Shown: positions 24,622 to 36,359 of the stretch, piece after piece | How the letters are laid out: the number at the start of each line of letters is the position of its first letter | Position numbering within the stretch: position 1 is the first letter of the stretch | Source of the DNA: Cannabis sativa | Taxonomy: Eukaryota; Streptophyta; Magnoliopsida; Rosales; Cannabaceae | Reading direction: 5' to 3' | NCBI RefSeq assembly: GCF_029168945.1 | Contig: NC_083604.1 | Location: forward strand, 66,356,211-66,420,210 | Length of the DNA stretch: 64,000 nt | Notes under the pieces: model-generated | The model's input: the letters and a program-made list of their open reading frames with translations, nothing else | What the model was told of the DNA's origin: nothing | Database searches by the model: none | Made by a program: the position numbers and the translations under genes

Positions 24622-26610
24622 GTTGGGCAACCCTTGGAGCTGAATCTTTAATTCCTTAAGTTCAGCTGGAGCCATTCTATATGGGGCTTTGGAAACCGGT
24701 TCCACCCCTGGTGCCAAGTCAATCACGAAATCAATCTCCCGCTGAGGTGGTAACCCCGGAAGTTCTTCGGGAAAAACGTCCAAAAATTCCCGAACCACTC
24801 TGATGTCCTCTGGCCGAATGGTATCTGGCCGAGTGGTGTCCACCACCACGGCCAGAAACCCTAAGCACCCGCCGTGCAACAATTCTCTCGCTGACATAGC
24901 CGAGATCACCGGGATCCGAGATCCCTGAACTGAACCCACAAATACAAACGGTTCTTCACTTTCCGGTTGGAAGACCACCATCTTCCTTTTACAGTCAATG
25001 CTCGCTGAATATTTAGATAGGAAATCCATTCCTAAAATAATATCAAATTCGACTAAGCTCATCTCTATCGATCGCTTAACTCTCTACCATCTATCCCGAT
25101 CGGCATAGACCTAATCCACCTATTGGAGATAACCAATTCTCCGCCGTGTAACGTGGTTCCAAACCCCGATTCATATCTATCAAAGGGTCTACCCAATTTA
25201 CTAAAGACTCTGGCCGCCACATAAGAATGTGTAGCCCCAGAATCAAACAGCACTGAATATAGCGAGTTGTTAATAGAAAGGTGACTGGCAGACAAGCCCC
25301 CGATGGCTGGCATCTGCATCGGCTCGAGTGATAGCGAACACCCTGGCCGGAGTGGGTATCGCCTGAGCTCTCGGTGCCTCCGGTCTGAGCTGGGGACATT
25401 CCCTCTTGAAGTGTCCGGGCATGCCACAATGAAAGCATCCCTGACCTTTGCAATCACCCCGATGGTGCCTCTTGCAGATAGGGCACTCGGGATAGGAGAA
25501 TCGGGTCTCAGTACCACCAGGACGACTCCCTCTGTTCTGGTTCCCCCGGAACCTCTTGTTCTGACTCGAGCCACCGGAAGCGATGGGTGCCCTCTTCCTT
25601 CGATCAATGGCCGAACCACTACTCCCCCTGCTATAGCCCGATGCGGGAGGGGTAGGAGCTCCGCCACTCACCCAGAGTACCGGGCTGATTCTGACATACA
25701 CCCCACTGCGCCCTCAGCTCGCAGTGCCTTCTCCACCATCTGAGCATAGGTGGTGCTGTCGTCGGTGGTAATCATCAGATCATGCCTGATCTTGGGATTC
25801 AACCCGTCCAGATACTTCTCCTTCCTGCTGAAGTCGGTCGGCACAATTCCCGAGGCTAACCTTGCCAACCGATCAAACTGAGTAGTATACTCAATGACGC
25901 TCATGTTCTCCCGCTGGGTCAGGTGAACGAACTCTTTCCTCTTGGCGCTTCTGACCGCCTCATTGTAGTACTTTGCGTTGAAGAGTTCCTAGAACCTTTC
26001 CCAGGTCATGGTGGTGACGTCATGGATCTGAGACACCATGTCCCACCATACCAAAGCGTCCTCCTGGAACTGAAACGTGGCGCACACCACTCTGTCGTTA
26101 CCGGTGACACCCATGAAATTCAGTATCTTGGTGATCACCGTCGCCCAGCTAACTCGGCTTTCATTACATCCGGACCTCCCAGGAATACCGGAGGTGCTTG
26201 CTTCCGGAACCGCTCATACAATGGTTCCAATCTATGGGCCGCCACCACTATCTCGGCCTGGGCAGCAGGGGCAGGTGGCACAGGAACTGCAGGAGCACCC
26301 TGCTGTCTCAACCTCTGAATCTCGAGGTCTTGTTCTTCGATCCGGGCTTGCATCTCCGCAAACCGTAACTCCCAGTTCGGGGCTCCCTGATCGGCAATTT
26401 GGGAGCTCGGGCGGCACGTGGCGGGTTCTCATCACCCCGACCACGAGCCCCGCCTCGGGGACCCCTACCTCCAGAGCCCCAGCCGAGGTGGGGGAAACCG
26501 AGCTCCCCGTCCTCTCGATTCGACCCCACGGAGTTGCCCTGACTCCTGGTAGTCCGCCTGGCGTCCATCTGATTAGAACCGCCTGCGAAACCAAGAGTTG
26601 GCATATCAGG
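24622..26610 (-). pseudogene. Gypsy element B gag-protease remnant
   Basis: From right to left on the minus strand: a Gly/Arg-rich gag N terminus (about 26,308-26,604), the gag core (KQAPPVFLGGPDVMKAE at about 26,150; FDRLARLASGIVPTDFS near 25,860), a CCHC zinc knuckle CFHCGMPGHFKREC near 25,420, and the aspartic protease active site LFDSGATHSYVA near 25,235. The conserved [17 protein letters not shown] block follows near 25,000, then the lead-in to reverse transcriptase ([14 protein letters not shown]). Several frames are needed, so it carries frameshifts. Coding stops at about 24,630, just as RT begins. The rest of pol is missing, replaced by the inverted LTR. Confidence 0.88.
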
Positions 26611-26837
26611 TCGTATTCAAGGCGAGCTTACTAATGCCGCTTAATTTGGAAATTAGAAACGAAACATGCGCCTATTCTACTATCAGGCTACTAACATGCT
26701 TCCTAACAGGCTTTTTTTTTTTTTTTTAACTGAATAAAATAAACTACTAAAGAAATAAAGGCTTACTGAACCGTGAACCGAGCTAACTGCTGATGATGAT
26801 TGTACATGTCGTGACGATCTTCGGAAGATAACCTGGC

Positions 26838-26850
26838 GGCTCTGATACCA
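26838..26850 (-). other. Primer-binding site of element B
   Basis: On the minus strand this reads TGGTATCAGAGCC, complementary to the 3' end of initiator tRNA-Met. It lies three bases after the LTR end, the usual position for plant LTR retrotransposons. Confidence 0.85.
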
Positions 26851-26853
26851 AAT

Positions 26854-29068
26854 TGTAACACCCTAACTAACTTAGGCGAATTACGTGATTTTTAAACGTA
26901 CTGTGCAGCTCGTTGCTAATCAACGAGGTTTATGGAAAAACGTGATTAATTAAAATTTTACTTTTTAATTAAACTTATAAACCATATTACAAAAGACTCG
27001 GGATCCCGATTATAAAATCATTTACAAAAAAGATTTAACTGTTTAACCATTACATAAAAATAAAAGTCGTCTAACGGCCAGTTACAAAAATTCAGCCTTG
27101 CTGTCCCGAGGATCGTACGCTCCAGGCCTAACCGCCCCGACATGTACAATCTCATAAGCTCGCTCACGGTCCATCAGCTATAGCCTTGCCTTTACCTACA
27201 CATGAACGTAAACTGTGAGTCGACGTACCTCGCAAGAAAAGCATAATAATATCATACATAATTCTAACTGCCGTGTCCAACACGATACTGAGTCCCGCTA
27301 CTGCCATGTCCAACATGGTACTGAGCCACTACTGCCATGTCCAACATGGTACTGAGTTCTGAACGTTCATAGGGACGGTACTATTGACACGAAACAACCT
27401 GATCGGTCGAACCGGTCATACTCCGGCTGCTGGTCATACTCCAACCTGTACCGACGGGATACGTCAATAGCACGGAACCACCAACCAAGCGTCAGCCTGA
27501 TCGGTCAAACCGATCATACTCCGGCTGCTGGTCATACTCCAGCCTGTACCAACGTGACAGGGTTGGATGGTTCGAAGCCAACATACAACTAATGTAATCT
27601 AATAGGCTTCCTACATGCTCGCTAAACATGTAATCTACATATGCATACTGTTATACTAATCTTACCTGGATTCCGATTTCAAAGTGACCAACCCGATCGG
27701 AATCAAGCCGAGCGGCGTAACTGGCTCCTAAACCATAAAAATCACAACGCTATAAGTTGACACGCTAAATCACTTCCCGGACTAAAACTAGGAACTAAAA
27801 GTTTCCCTATCGATAAAAAGCATGGCAATACCCCTAAAAACATAAAAACGAGGAAAACCCAGGTCCCCGATTTTCCCGGCCTAGACCGGTTGCCCAACCG
27901 GAATTCCGGTTCTGGAAAATTCAGAACCCTCATCCAGAATTCCGGATGCACAACCGGAATTCCGGTTCCTCGCAGGCAGCAAACCCAAATTTTCATAACT
28001 TGCACAATTCAACCCCAAATCACCTCAAACTTTCCAGACCTGTTCTATACCTTCCCTAGAACATATCCAAGGCATCAAAACCACCCAGAAACCTCAAACA
28101 TGAAAAATGCCATTGGAGCTCAAGCTTTGAGTTCTAAACTCAAACTTGAGCAAAAACACCTAAACATGCATTTCACTAGCTTAATTCTACTTAATCAAGC
28201 TTATCTAAGCCTCTGAAAAACAATTAAAAACAACAAGAACATCACGTAACCAGTATTCACAATATTTTCACCAAAAATCACATTTTTGCATAGAAAACTC
28301 AAAGCTTTGAACAACACAACTAGCATGCTTCAAACAACTCAAATAACATCAATTAAACATGCTTTAAGCCTCAGAAATCAACAACCAAACACAGCAATAA
28401 TAACAGCCACAAAAGCATGCATTTTACTCATCTTTTCACCATTTTTCTCAAGAAAACAAAAGAGAAAAATTAAGAAACACCTACCACAAACAAGAGTTCC
28501 AAAGTGATGATGAATTTAGCTAGAAATTGATGGAAAAACCCAGCCCTTTGAATCCCATGCACCAGCCGAAAATAGAGAGAGAATGAGAGAAAATTCTCTT
28601 TTTCAAAGTTTTCTAATTTTTTTACTAAGTGTTAAAATGAAAGGAGGAAAATGAATTTTAATGCATATATCACATTATTTCAGCCAAAATAATTATTTAA
28701 AATAAACATTTAATCCATTTAATAAATCACATAAGACAAACACTAATGGGGCAAAAAGACCATTTTGCCCCTCCACCATAAAATCACATAAATCATACTA
28801 AAGGGGTATTTTTGGGACATTCTAAATTCCCGGCCATTCCCGACATTCCCAATGTCTAAAACCCGTCCCCAAACTACTAACATACTAAGTTATGATTTCT
28901 ATTGAGCCAAACGCCGAGTTTCAAAATACCGGACACCGGAAATGCAAAATATGCAAGCTACTGAATAACATAAATAACAGTATCATAAATTATTTAAATA
29001 GCTATAAATAATTTCATAATTAATCATAAACAACTGCTAATTTCCAAATTAACTAAGCGAGCTTTACA
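26854..29068 (-). mobile_element. 5' LTR of gypsy element B
   Basis: A 2,215-bp LTR with termini TGTAA and TTACA. It is followed on the minus strand by a primer-binding site and gag. Its outer end at 29,068 abuts TAATC (29,069-29,073), which matches the uninterrupted sequence at 37,954-37,958 in element A's other LTR. Element B therefore inserted into element A's 3' LTR. The matching left-hand target copy would lie in or beyond the gap. Confidence 0.85.
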
Positions 29069-29537
29069 TAATCCCTTGCTGAAATCAACTTGATTAGGTG
29101 TCAAAAACCTAAGGCAGCCACCTATCTCTTATTTTTTAAAATGTCAAAAATGCCCTTAAAGATAAAACTTAGGTATTTCTAAAGCTAGGGGTAAAATGGT
29201 CAAAATCCATAACCCCGCTCAATCCCGATAATTTATTTTCTCTAAAATATTTCCCACTATGAAATAGGGTTCTAAACTTACCCATGTGATCAATCTAGCC
29301 ATCCATCGCATTTTCCGTTGTCGCCGAGCAAAAATTACAAAATTAACATATTTCACATATAAGCTAAATAATACCCCTAGAGTTTAATAAAATCTCCAGA
29401 ATTGAGAAATTATAACTCTAATATTTATTTCTAAATATTGGAGTCCACATTTAAAATTAATTCACAAATAATAATAAAATAATAAAAATTAGTGCTAATT
29501 GCCTTTACTAATCCACATTACTAGAGCGGTCATTACA
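29069..29537 (-). mobile_element. Remaining part of 3' LTR of gypsy element A
   Basis: This 469-bp piece aligns without length change to 37,954-38,422. I count about seven substitutions, roughly 1.5 percent. It ends TTACA at 29,537, next to the polypurine tract. The outer 1.6 kb of this LTR was displaced by insertion of element B. Confidence 0.88.
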
Positions 29538-29550
29538 ATTATCCCCCCGT
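29538..29550 (-). other. Polypurine tract of gypsy element A
   Basis: On the minus strand CGGGGGGATAAT directly precedes the LTR start TGTAATGACC. It is the plus-strand priming site used in retrotransposon replication. Confidence 0.75.
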
Positions 29551-29558
29551 TAATAGGA

Positions 29559-29961
29559 TTTCGTCCCCGAAATCTAACCTGAATAGCTCTGGATGTTGAG
29601 TCCTCATATCTGACTCCAATTCCCAGGTGGCTTCTTCCACCTTACTGTTCCTCAAGAGCACCTTAACCAGTGCAATAGTCTTGTTTCGAAGAACTTTTTC
29701 TTTTCTATCCAAAATCTGAACAGGTTGCTCTTAGTAGGATAAGTCTGGTTGTAGTTCAAGGGCTTCATAACTCAAGACATGAGTCGGGTCTGACACGTAT
29801 TTCCTTAACATAGAAATGTGAAATACGTCATGAACAGCCGATAATGCTGGTGGCAAGGCTAGCCGATATGCTACCTGCCCGACCTTCTCGAGTATCTGAA
29901 ATGGCCCAATGAACCTAGGGCTTAACTTACCCTTCTTCCCGAAGCGCCTAATACCCTTCAT
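29559..29961 (-). pseudogene. Gypsy element A integrase tail with chromodomain-like end
   Basis: On the minus strand the GPF/Y-type region (LSPRFIGPFQILEKVGQVAY) is followed by HDVFHISMLRKYV, then a stop codon (TAA where the family has Glu). The frame then continues in LDRKEKVLRNKTIALVKVLL and EEATWELESDM, a chromodomain-like ending. This places the element in the chromovirus branch of Ty3/gypsy, probably Tekay/Del-like. Lineage assignment is inference. Confidence 0.8.
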
Positions 29962-30758
29962 TGGTGAAACCCGCAGGAAAACATGTTCCCTGCCTGAAAT
30001 GTAACATCTCTGCGCTTCGGATCAGCATAACTTTTCTGCCTGCTTTGAGCAGTAAGCATTCGAGCCTTTATCTTATCAATAGCTTCATTGGTCCTCTGTA
30101 CTAATTCTGGACCCAAGTACTTCCTTTCTCCTGTCTCGTCCCAATGAATAGGAGAACGACATTTTCTACCATATAACATCTCATAGGGAGCCATCCCTAT
30201 TGTACTTTGGTAGCTGTTGTTGTAGGAGAATTCAATTAAAGGCAAGTACTTACTCCATGAACCCTCAAAGTCCATGACACAGGCTCGCAGTAAGTCTTCT
30301 AAAATCTGGATAGTTCTTTCTGATTGACCATCAGTCTGAGGGTGAAAGGCTGTACTAAACTTTAACTTGGTACCCATAGCCTTCTGAAGACTCACCCAAA
30401 ATTTCGATGTGAACTTTGGATCCCTATCTGACACAATAGATTTAGGGGCTCCGTGGAGACGAACTATCTCCTTCACATACAATTCAGCGTACTGATCCAC
30501 TGAATATGTAACTTTCACTGGTAGAAAGTGAGCCGATTTTGTGAATCTGTCCACGATGACCCATACTGAATCATACATCCCCGTAGTTCTAGGCAAACCG
30601 GTTACATAAAATCCATTGCAATGTCCTCCCCACTTCCATTCCCCCGGAAGGACTAAAGGTTGCAATAACCCCCGCCACCTTTGATGTTCGGCCTTAATCA
30701 ATGGCAGGTTAAACACTTGGACACGTAGTCCACCACATCTTTTTTCATCCCATACCAC
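29958..30758 (-). pseudogene. Gypsy element A integrase core
   Basis: The integrase catalytic core has the second Asp in the SDRDPKFTSKF block and the Glu in HPQTDGQSERT. The first Asp, in an IAMDF block, is present in the DNA but thrown out of frame by an extra G upstream and two extra bases downstream, so the printed frame reads HCNGFYVTG. C-terminal to the core are conserved NNSYQSTIGMAPYEMLYGR and RKCRSP blocks. The frame slips again at about 29,960. Confidence 0.9.
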
Positions 30759-30771
30759 CAGAAGTAGGGTT

Positions 30772-31206
30772 TCAAATCCTGATACATCTTGGTGGTTCCC
30801 GGATGCAACGAATAAGGCGTGGTGTGAGCTTCATCCGCATTTCTTTCTTAAGCTCATCAACACTAGGAACACAAACTCGAGCTTTATATAACAACATTCC
30901 ACTGCTCGAGACTGAAAAGCCTCTAGGCCGACCAGCCACTACTTCAACTCGAACTTTAATTAGCTCGGGATCTTCCAGCTGTGCCTTTCTGATTCTCTCC
31001 AACAGATCAGATTGGAGTGTTAAATTATGAAATTTCCCGACCACGAACTCAATTCCTGCACTAACCATTTCCGAGGCCAGTTGAGGAGCTATCATAACAG
31101 TAGTACAAACTTGCCCGGGACCCTTTCTCGCTAAAGCATCGGCCACAACATTGGCTTTCCCGGGGTGATATAAAATTTCACAATCGTAGTCTTTAACTAA
31201 CTCCAA
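30772..31206 (-). pseudogene. Gypsy element A RNase H/integrase linker
   Basis: It starts in the end of RNase H ([20 protein letters not shown], then VADALARK) and runs into the integrase N-terminal region ([10 protein letters not shown]). A TAG stop separates it from the upstream RT frame, where the family has a Gln in the RQRRWLE block. A frameshift follows at the zinc-binding region. Confidence 0.85.
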
Positions 31207-31215
31207 CCACCTTCT

Positions 31216-32127
31216 CTACCTCATATTCAGATCTTTTTGGGTGAAAAAGTATTTGAGACTTTTATGGTCAGTATAAATTTCACACTTTTCACCGTAAAGA
31301 TAATGTCGCCATATCTTTAAAGCAAAAACTACAGCAGCGAGCTCTAAATCATGAGTTGGGTAACGCTGCTCGTAATCCTTCAATTGACGAGAGGCATAGG
31401 CTATGACTCTGTCAGCTTGCATCAGAACACATCCCAGACCCTTTCTGGATGCATCACAATAAACAACAAATTTCTCTTGATCTGATGGCAAAGCTAACAC
31501 CGGAGCTGTTATCAAACGTTGCTTCAATTCCTGAAAGCTTGTTTCACACTTATCTGACCACACAAATCTCTGATTTTTCTTGGTCAATTCGGTTAGGGGC
31601 GTAGAAAGTTTAGAAAATCCTTCGACGAAACGTCGATAATACCCTGCTAACCCGAGAAAACTTCGAACTTCCGTCACAGACTTGGGCCTCGGCCAATTCT
31701 TCACTGATTCTATCTTATTTGGATCAACCATAATTCCATTCTTCCCAACAATATGACCCAGAAAGGACACTTCAGACAACCGTAATTCGCACTTTTTGAA
31801 CTTGGCATACAGCTTGTGATCCCTAAGTCGCTGTAACACCATTCGAAGATGATGCTCGTGCTCCTCTTCTGACTGAGAGGATACAAGGATGTCATCGATA
31901 AACACTATAACGCAGTTATCGAGGAAATCCTTGAATACCCTATTCATGAGATCCATGAAGGCTGCAGGAGCATTAGTCAATCCAAACGATATTACCAGAA
32001 ACTCATAGTGCCCATATCTGGTTCTAAAAGCAGTCTTCGGTATGTCCTCCTCCCGAATTCTGAGTTGATGATAACCAGACCGTAAATCAATCTTCGAAAA
32101 CACTCTGAAGCTGATCGAACAGATCAT
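31216..32127 (-). pseudogene. Gypsy element A reverse transcriptase and RNase H
   Basis: RT motifs in order: [36 protein letters not shown], catalytic FIDD ([13 protein letters not shown]) and [11 protein letters not shown]. The tether and RNase H follow, with [13 protein letters not shown] and [18 protein letters not shown]. The frame is clean for about 300 codons, far longer than expected in an old relic. It joins the upstream protease frame by a small deletion near 32,100, where a few bases of the LFDQLQ-VFSKIDL junction are missing. Confidence 0.92.
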
Positions 32128-32947
32128 CGATCCTGGGCAACGGGTACTTGTTCTTAATCGTCAACTTATTTAGTTCCCGATAATCAATACACATTCTGAG
32201 GGAACCATCTTTCTTTTTCACAAAAAGAACCGGAGCTCCCCAGGGCGATACACTGGGTCGAATAAACCCAATGTCAAGCATCCCCTGAAGTTGTAACTTA
32301 AGCTCCTTGAGTTCCGCTGGAGCCATCCTATATGGAGCTTTAGAAACAGGTTCGACTCCAGGTGCCAAATCAATCACAAAGTCAATCTCTCGTTGTGGCG
32401 GCAATCCCGGCAACTCCTCGGGAAACACATCAAGAAAATCTTTCACCACCCGGACTACCTCAGGCCCAAATGTTTCAGGTCTGCTGGAGTCAAATACTAC
32501 CGCTAGAAATCCTACACAACCATTGCATAGTAAATCCCTAACCCTCAGCACAGAAATAACCGGGATCCGAGACCCCTGAACTGATCCAACATAAACAAAT
32601 GGATCTTCACCTTCCGGCTGAAAAGTCACCATTTTACGCCTACAATCTATACTGGCCGAATACTTGGATAGGAAATCCATTCCCAGTATAATATCAAACT
32701 CAGTTAATTCCAATTCTATAAGGTCAATACTCAACTCCCTATCTTCGATCCTAATTGGCATAGACCTAATGCGCCTATTAGAGATAACTAATTCTCCGCT
32801 AGGCATTAGGGTTCCAAACCCTCTTTCTAAAATATCACAAGGCCTACCCAAAAGATCAATTACCCTTGTAGCCACATATGAACGTGTAGCTCCCGAGTCA
32901 AATAATACTGTAAATAACAAGTTGTTGACGGGAAGGCGACCCGTCAC
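32087..32947 (-). pseudogene. Gypsy element A protease and RT start
   Basis: The aspartic protease has active site [12 protein letters not shown] at about residues 15-26 and the [17 protein letters not shown] block near residue 92. The RT N terminus follows with [20 protein letters not shown] and [20 protein letters not shown]. The 286-residue frame is open. The break at its end coincides with the junction to the RT frame described in the neighbouring entry. Confidence 0.92.
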
Positions 32948-33008
32948 AATGTATGACCGGCCGCGGCATCGCCTTGGGTAATGGCAAACACCCGAGCAGG
33001 AACCGGTT

Positions 33009-33600
33009 TCACCTCAGCTTTCGGCTCCTCTTTCTTTGCCTGGGGGCAATCTTTCTTGAAATGCCCCACCATGCCACACAAAAAGCATGTCTTCCGGTTA
33101 CACTCTCCCGGATGATGTTTCTTGCACCGTGGACACTCAGGGTAAGAGTAACCCTGGCGTCCTCCTCTACCTTGGTTCCCACGGAACCGCTTGCTTTGCC
33201 CCGAACCACCAGTAGCCGGAACAATTTTTCTTTTTCCGCCTCGGTGGTGGAGTCACCACCATCCCACCATAAATGGGAGTGGGAACACCGGGGGTTCCAC
33301 CAACACTCGGAGTCACCCGGGCTCATGAAGAAATTTCCATCGCTCCCCGCTCCTCGCAGCCTTTTCAACCATCTCTCGCATATGTGGTTGCTTCGGTAGT
33401 AGTAATCACTCGCATCATGCCGAATCTTTGCACTCAAACCCGCCAAATATTTTTCCTTCTTGCTAAAATCGGTTGGCACAATTCCCGCCGCTAACTTTGC
33501 CGTACCTGGCCAAACTTGGCCGTATATTCTCAGAACCGACATTCCTTCGCTTGAACTAGATCGTTGAACTCTTTCCGCTTTACACTACGGACTGCTTCAT
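33009..33600 (-). pseudogene. Gypsy element A gag C-terminal half
   Basis: This contains the LAAGIVPTDFSKKEKYLAGL gag block and, in another frame at about 33,050-33,100, the zinc knuckle CFLCGMVGHFKKDC. Frames change several times. The sequence at 33,400-33,420 differs from element B's homologous gag in CG for CAG/CTG substitutions, so some breaks may be sequencing errors. The gag is interrupted on its N-terminal side by the solo LTR at 33,606-35,499. Confidence 0.85.
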
Positions 33601-33605
33601 TATAA

Positions 33606-35499
33606 TGTAGGGTTTTATGCCCTAAATAAAACTCATTTCAATATAATCAGATTTACTTATTAATATAGATCAGAAATAACATTTAATGTTGCATGGTTCA
33701 CATGATTTATTTCATGATTATATGTACATAATGTATAAATTCATCGAAACCCTTTTCACATACTTGATCCCGTTTATTGTGTCGTCAACACATTGGAAAG
33801 TAAACATGACTATGTGAATAAAGTTTTCCTAGATTTATCAGACACAGGGTTTTACAGATATGATAATCTACAACAGAGTTTACTTGTATTTGGAGAAATA
33901 CTATGTTCTTTCCAACATTGGTTAAAGTAAAGCTCGTGTTGGATGCATGGAGTATGCATCGGAAGGGACCGATATTGAACTTTGACTTAGATTTATTAAA
34001 CTTACCGTAATATCTATTCAAGTCAATATCGCCTAGTTGATCCTAGATCAAATGATCTTAATCCTGATATGATTAGGCTCAATCTCGAGAGGCTATTCGT
34101 GTTCTTTGATTTGTTAGTTAAGCCTACTTTTAGGTCAGGGTGATACGTACATTTTGGGAACACGGTAGTGCAATTGAGTGGGAGCGCTAGCATAAACATG
34201 GAATCTATACTTCTATCTCGGCGAATAGTAAGCAAAGGATGATCTCCTTCGAGCTTGACCAAACGAACATAAATGGTGGAGTACTCATTTCACATAAGCT
34301 GAAATATCATTTATACGGGGTTAAGTGTTTTAAGGAATAAATACATTGTAGGGTGTAACGGTAATTTAATCCCTTTACTGTGTAGATCATTCATATAGAG
34401 GATCATTGATCAAATTAGGATTATAACAATGGATAACTAATGATGTGTCTATATGGTGGAACATATAGAGCATTCTATATACTGAGAGTGCAATTCTAAG
34501 TTCTATGCGTGGATTCAACGAAGAATTAATAAGTTGGTGAATTTTAGTGCTAAATTCTTGATCTACTTATTGGAAGCTCGGTTATATAGACCCATGGTCC
34601 CCCCAGTAGTTGAGATAATATTGCTTGTAAGACTCATGTAATTGGTTTTGATTAATCAATTATAATTCTCAATTTAGACTATGTCTATTTGTGAATTTTT
34701 CACTAAGTAAGGGCGAAATTGTAAAGAAAGAGTTTTAGGGGCATATTTGTTAATTATGATACTTTGTATGGTTTAATTAATAAATATGATAAATGACAAT
34801 ATTATTTAATAATTATTTATAGTTATTAAATAGTTAGAATTGGCATTTAAATTGTTGAATTTGAAAATTGGCGTTTTTGAGAAAATCAGATGCAGAAAAG
34901 ATAAAACTGCAAAATTGCAAAAAGTGAGGCCCAAATCCACTATGTAGGGCCGACCACTTTTGTAGGGAATTTAAACTGATATTTTCATTATTTTAATGCC
35001 AAATAATTCAAACCTAACCCTAGTGGAATGCTATAAATAGATAGTGAAGGCTTTAGAAAATTTACACTTAAATTTTCTATTTTTCCTTGAGAGAAAAACC
35101 TGAGCCTTTCTCTCTCCCTATCTTTAGCTGCCACTTCTTCTTTCTCTTCCCTCTTGAGATTTCGAAATTTTTTAGTGTATGAGTAGTGCCCACACACAGC
35201 AAGTGATACCTCAATCATAGTGAGGAAGATCGTGAAGAAAGACTTTTAGCAAGAAGGAGTTTCAGCATCAAAGATTCAGAGAAAGAGATCCAGGTTCAGA
35301 TATTGATAATGCTCGCTACGTAAAAGGAATCAAGGGCTAGATATCTGAACGGAAGGAGTCATATTATTCCGCTGCAACCAATGTAAGGTTTCCTAAACTT
35401 TATATGTGTTTATTTCATCGTTTTAGAAAGTTCATATTTAGGGTGTTAATAAACATACTTGTGAGTAGATCTAAGATCCTGGTAAAATAAATTCCAACA
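33606..35499 (+). mobile_element. Solo LTR inserted in gypsy element A gag
   Basis: A 1,894-bp copy of the LTR family found at 8,010-9,901. It starts TGTAGGGTTTTATGCC, ends ATTCCAACA, and is flanked by the 5-bp target duplication TATAA (33,601-33,605 and 35,500-35,504). It encodes no protein. The TATA box CTATAAATAG lies at about 35,031. Removing it restores the gag order, so this insertion is younger than element A. Confidence 0.88.
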
Positions 35500-35504
35500 T
35501 ATAA

Positions 35505-36041
35505 TACTTGGAGTTAAACAACTCCTTAAATTCTTCCCAGGTCATCAGCGTGACGTCTCGAGTGAGGGTTATCAGCTCCCACCACACGAGAGCGTCTTCC
35601 TGAAATTGAAAAGTGGCACAGGTCACCCGATCATTTCCAACCACTCCCATAAAATTGAGGATGCGTTCAATCACTGAAAGCCACTGCTCGGCCTTCATCA
35701 CATCAGGACCTCCCAGAAACACTGGAGGTGCCTGTTTCCTGAACCTTTCATACAACGGCTCCAAACGGTTGCCAACAACAGGTTGTTCTGCTGGCACCGC
35801 AGGAACCGCAAATGTACTGAACCACTCGAGGAGGCACGAGCGGGGGAGGACCCTGCTGCCTCAACCTTTGAATCTCTTCATCTTGCTGGCGGATTCTATC
35901 TTGCATCTCATCAAATCTTTGCTCCCAATCAGGAGGAGCTTGAGGTGGATTTACAGGGCGACCACCCTGAGCTTTGCCACGGCCACGGCCGCGACCACGA
36001 GGATTTTGAGGATTCCCCTGACCGCCTCCGGTCTCAACCAT
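35505..36041 (-). pseudogene. Gypsy element A gag N-terminal half
   Basis: It starts with a Gly/Arg/Gln-rich tail (GNPQNPRGRGRGRG), then a coiled-coil-like segment (EMQDRIRQQDEEIQRLRQQG), then the gag core with RFRKQAPPVFLGGPDVMKAE and WLSVIERILNFMGV. One frame change lies between the two blocks near 35,790. The coding frame is cut by the solo LTR and resumes at 33,600. Confidence 0.88.
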
Positions 36042-36342
36042 GCCACCCTAACTTCTTGTATTTCGCGGGGCGTCCATTTAATAGGACTTAGCCTGCGAAT
36101 CCATAAGCCAGGCAGGTTAGACAGCGATCAAAACTTAACACCGCTCTTTAAAGACTTAAAAGGCAACACACTTCTTCTTTTTTTTTTTAAATAATTTATT
36201 AAAATCTAATATGCTTCCTAACATGCTTTCACATTCACATTTATTAAAGTACTAAACAAGTACGGGCTTACTGAACCGTGAACCGAGCTTTCTCTAATGA
36301 ATATTGTACATGTCTTAGCAAGCTTCGGTAGACAAACCTGGC

Positions 36343-36355
36343 GGCTCTGATACCA
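36343..36355 (-). other. Primer-binding site of gypsy element A
   Basis: It reads TGGTATCAGAGCC on the minus strand, complementary to initiator tRNA-Met, and lies four bases from the LTR end. It is identical in type to that of element B. Confidence 0.85.
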
Positions 36356-36359
36356 AAAT

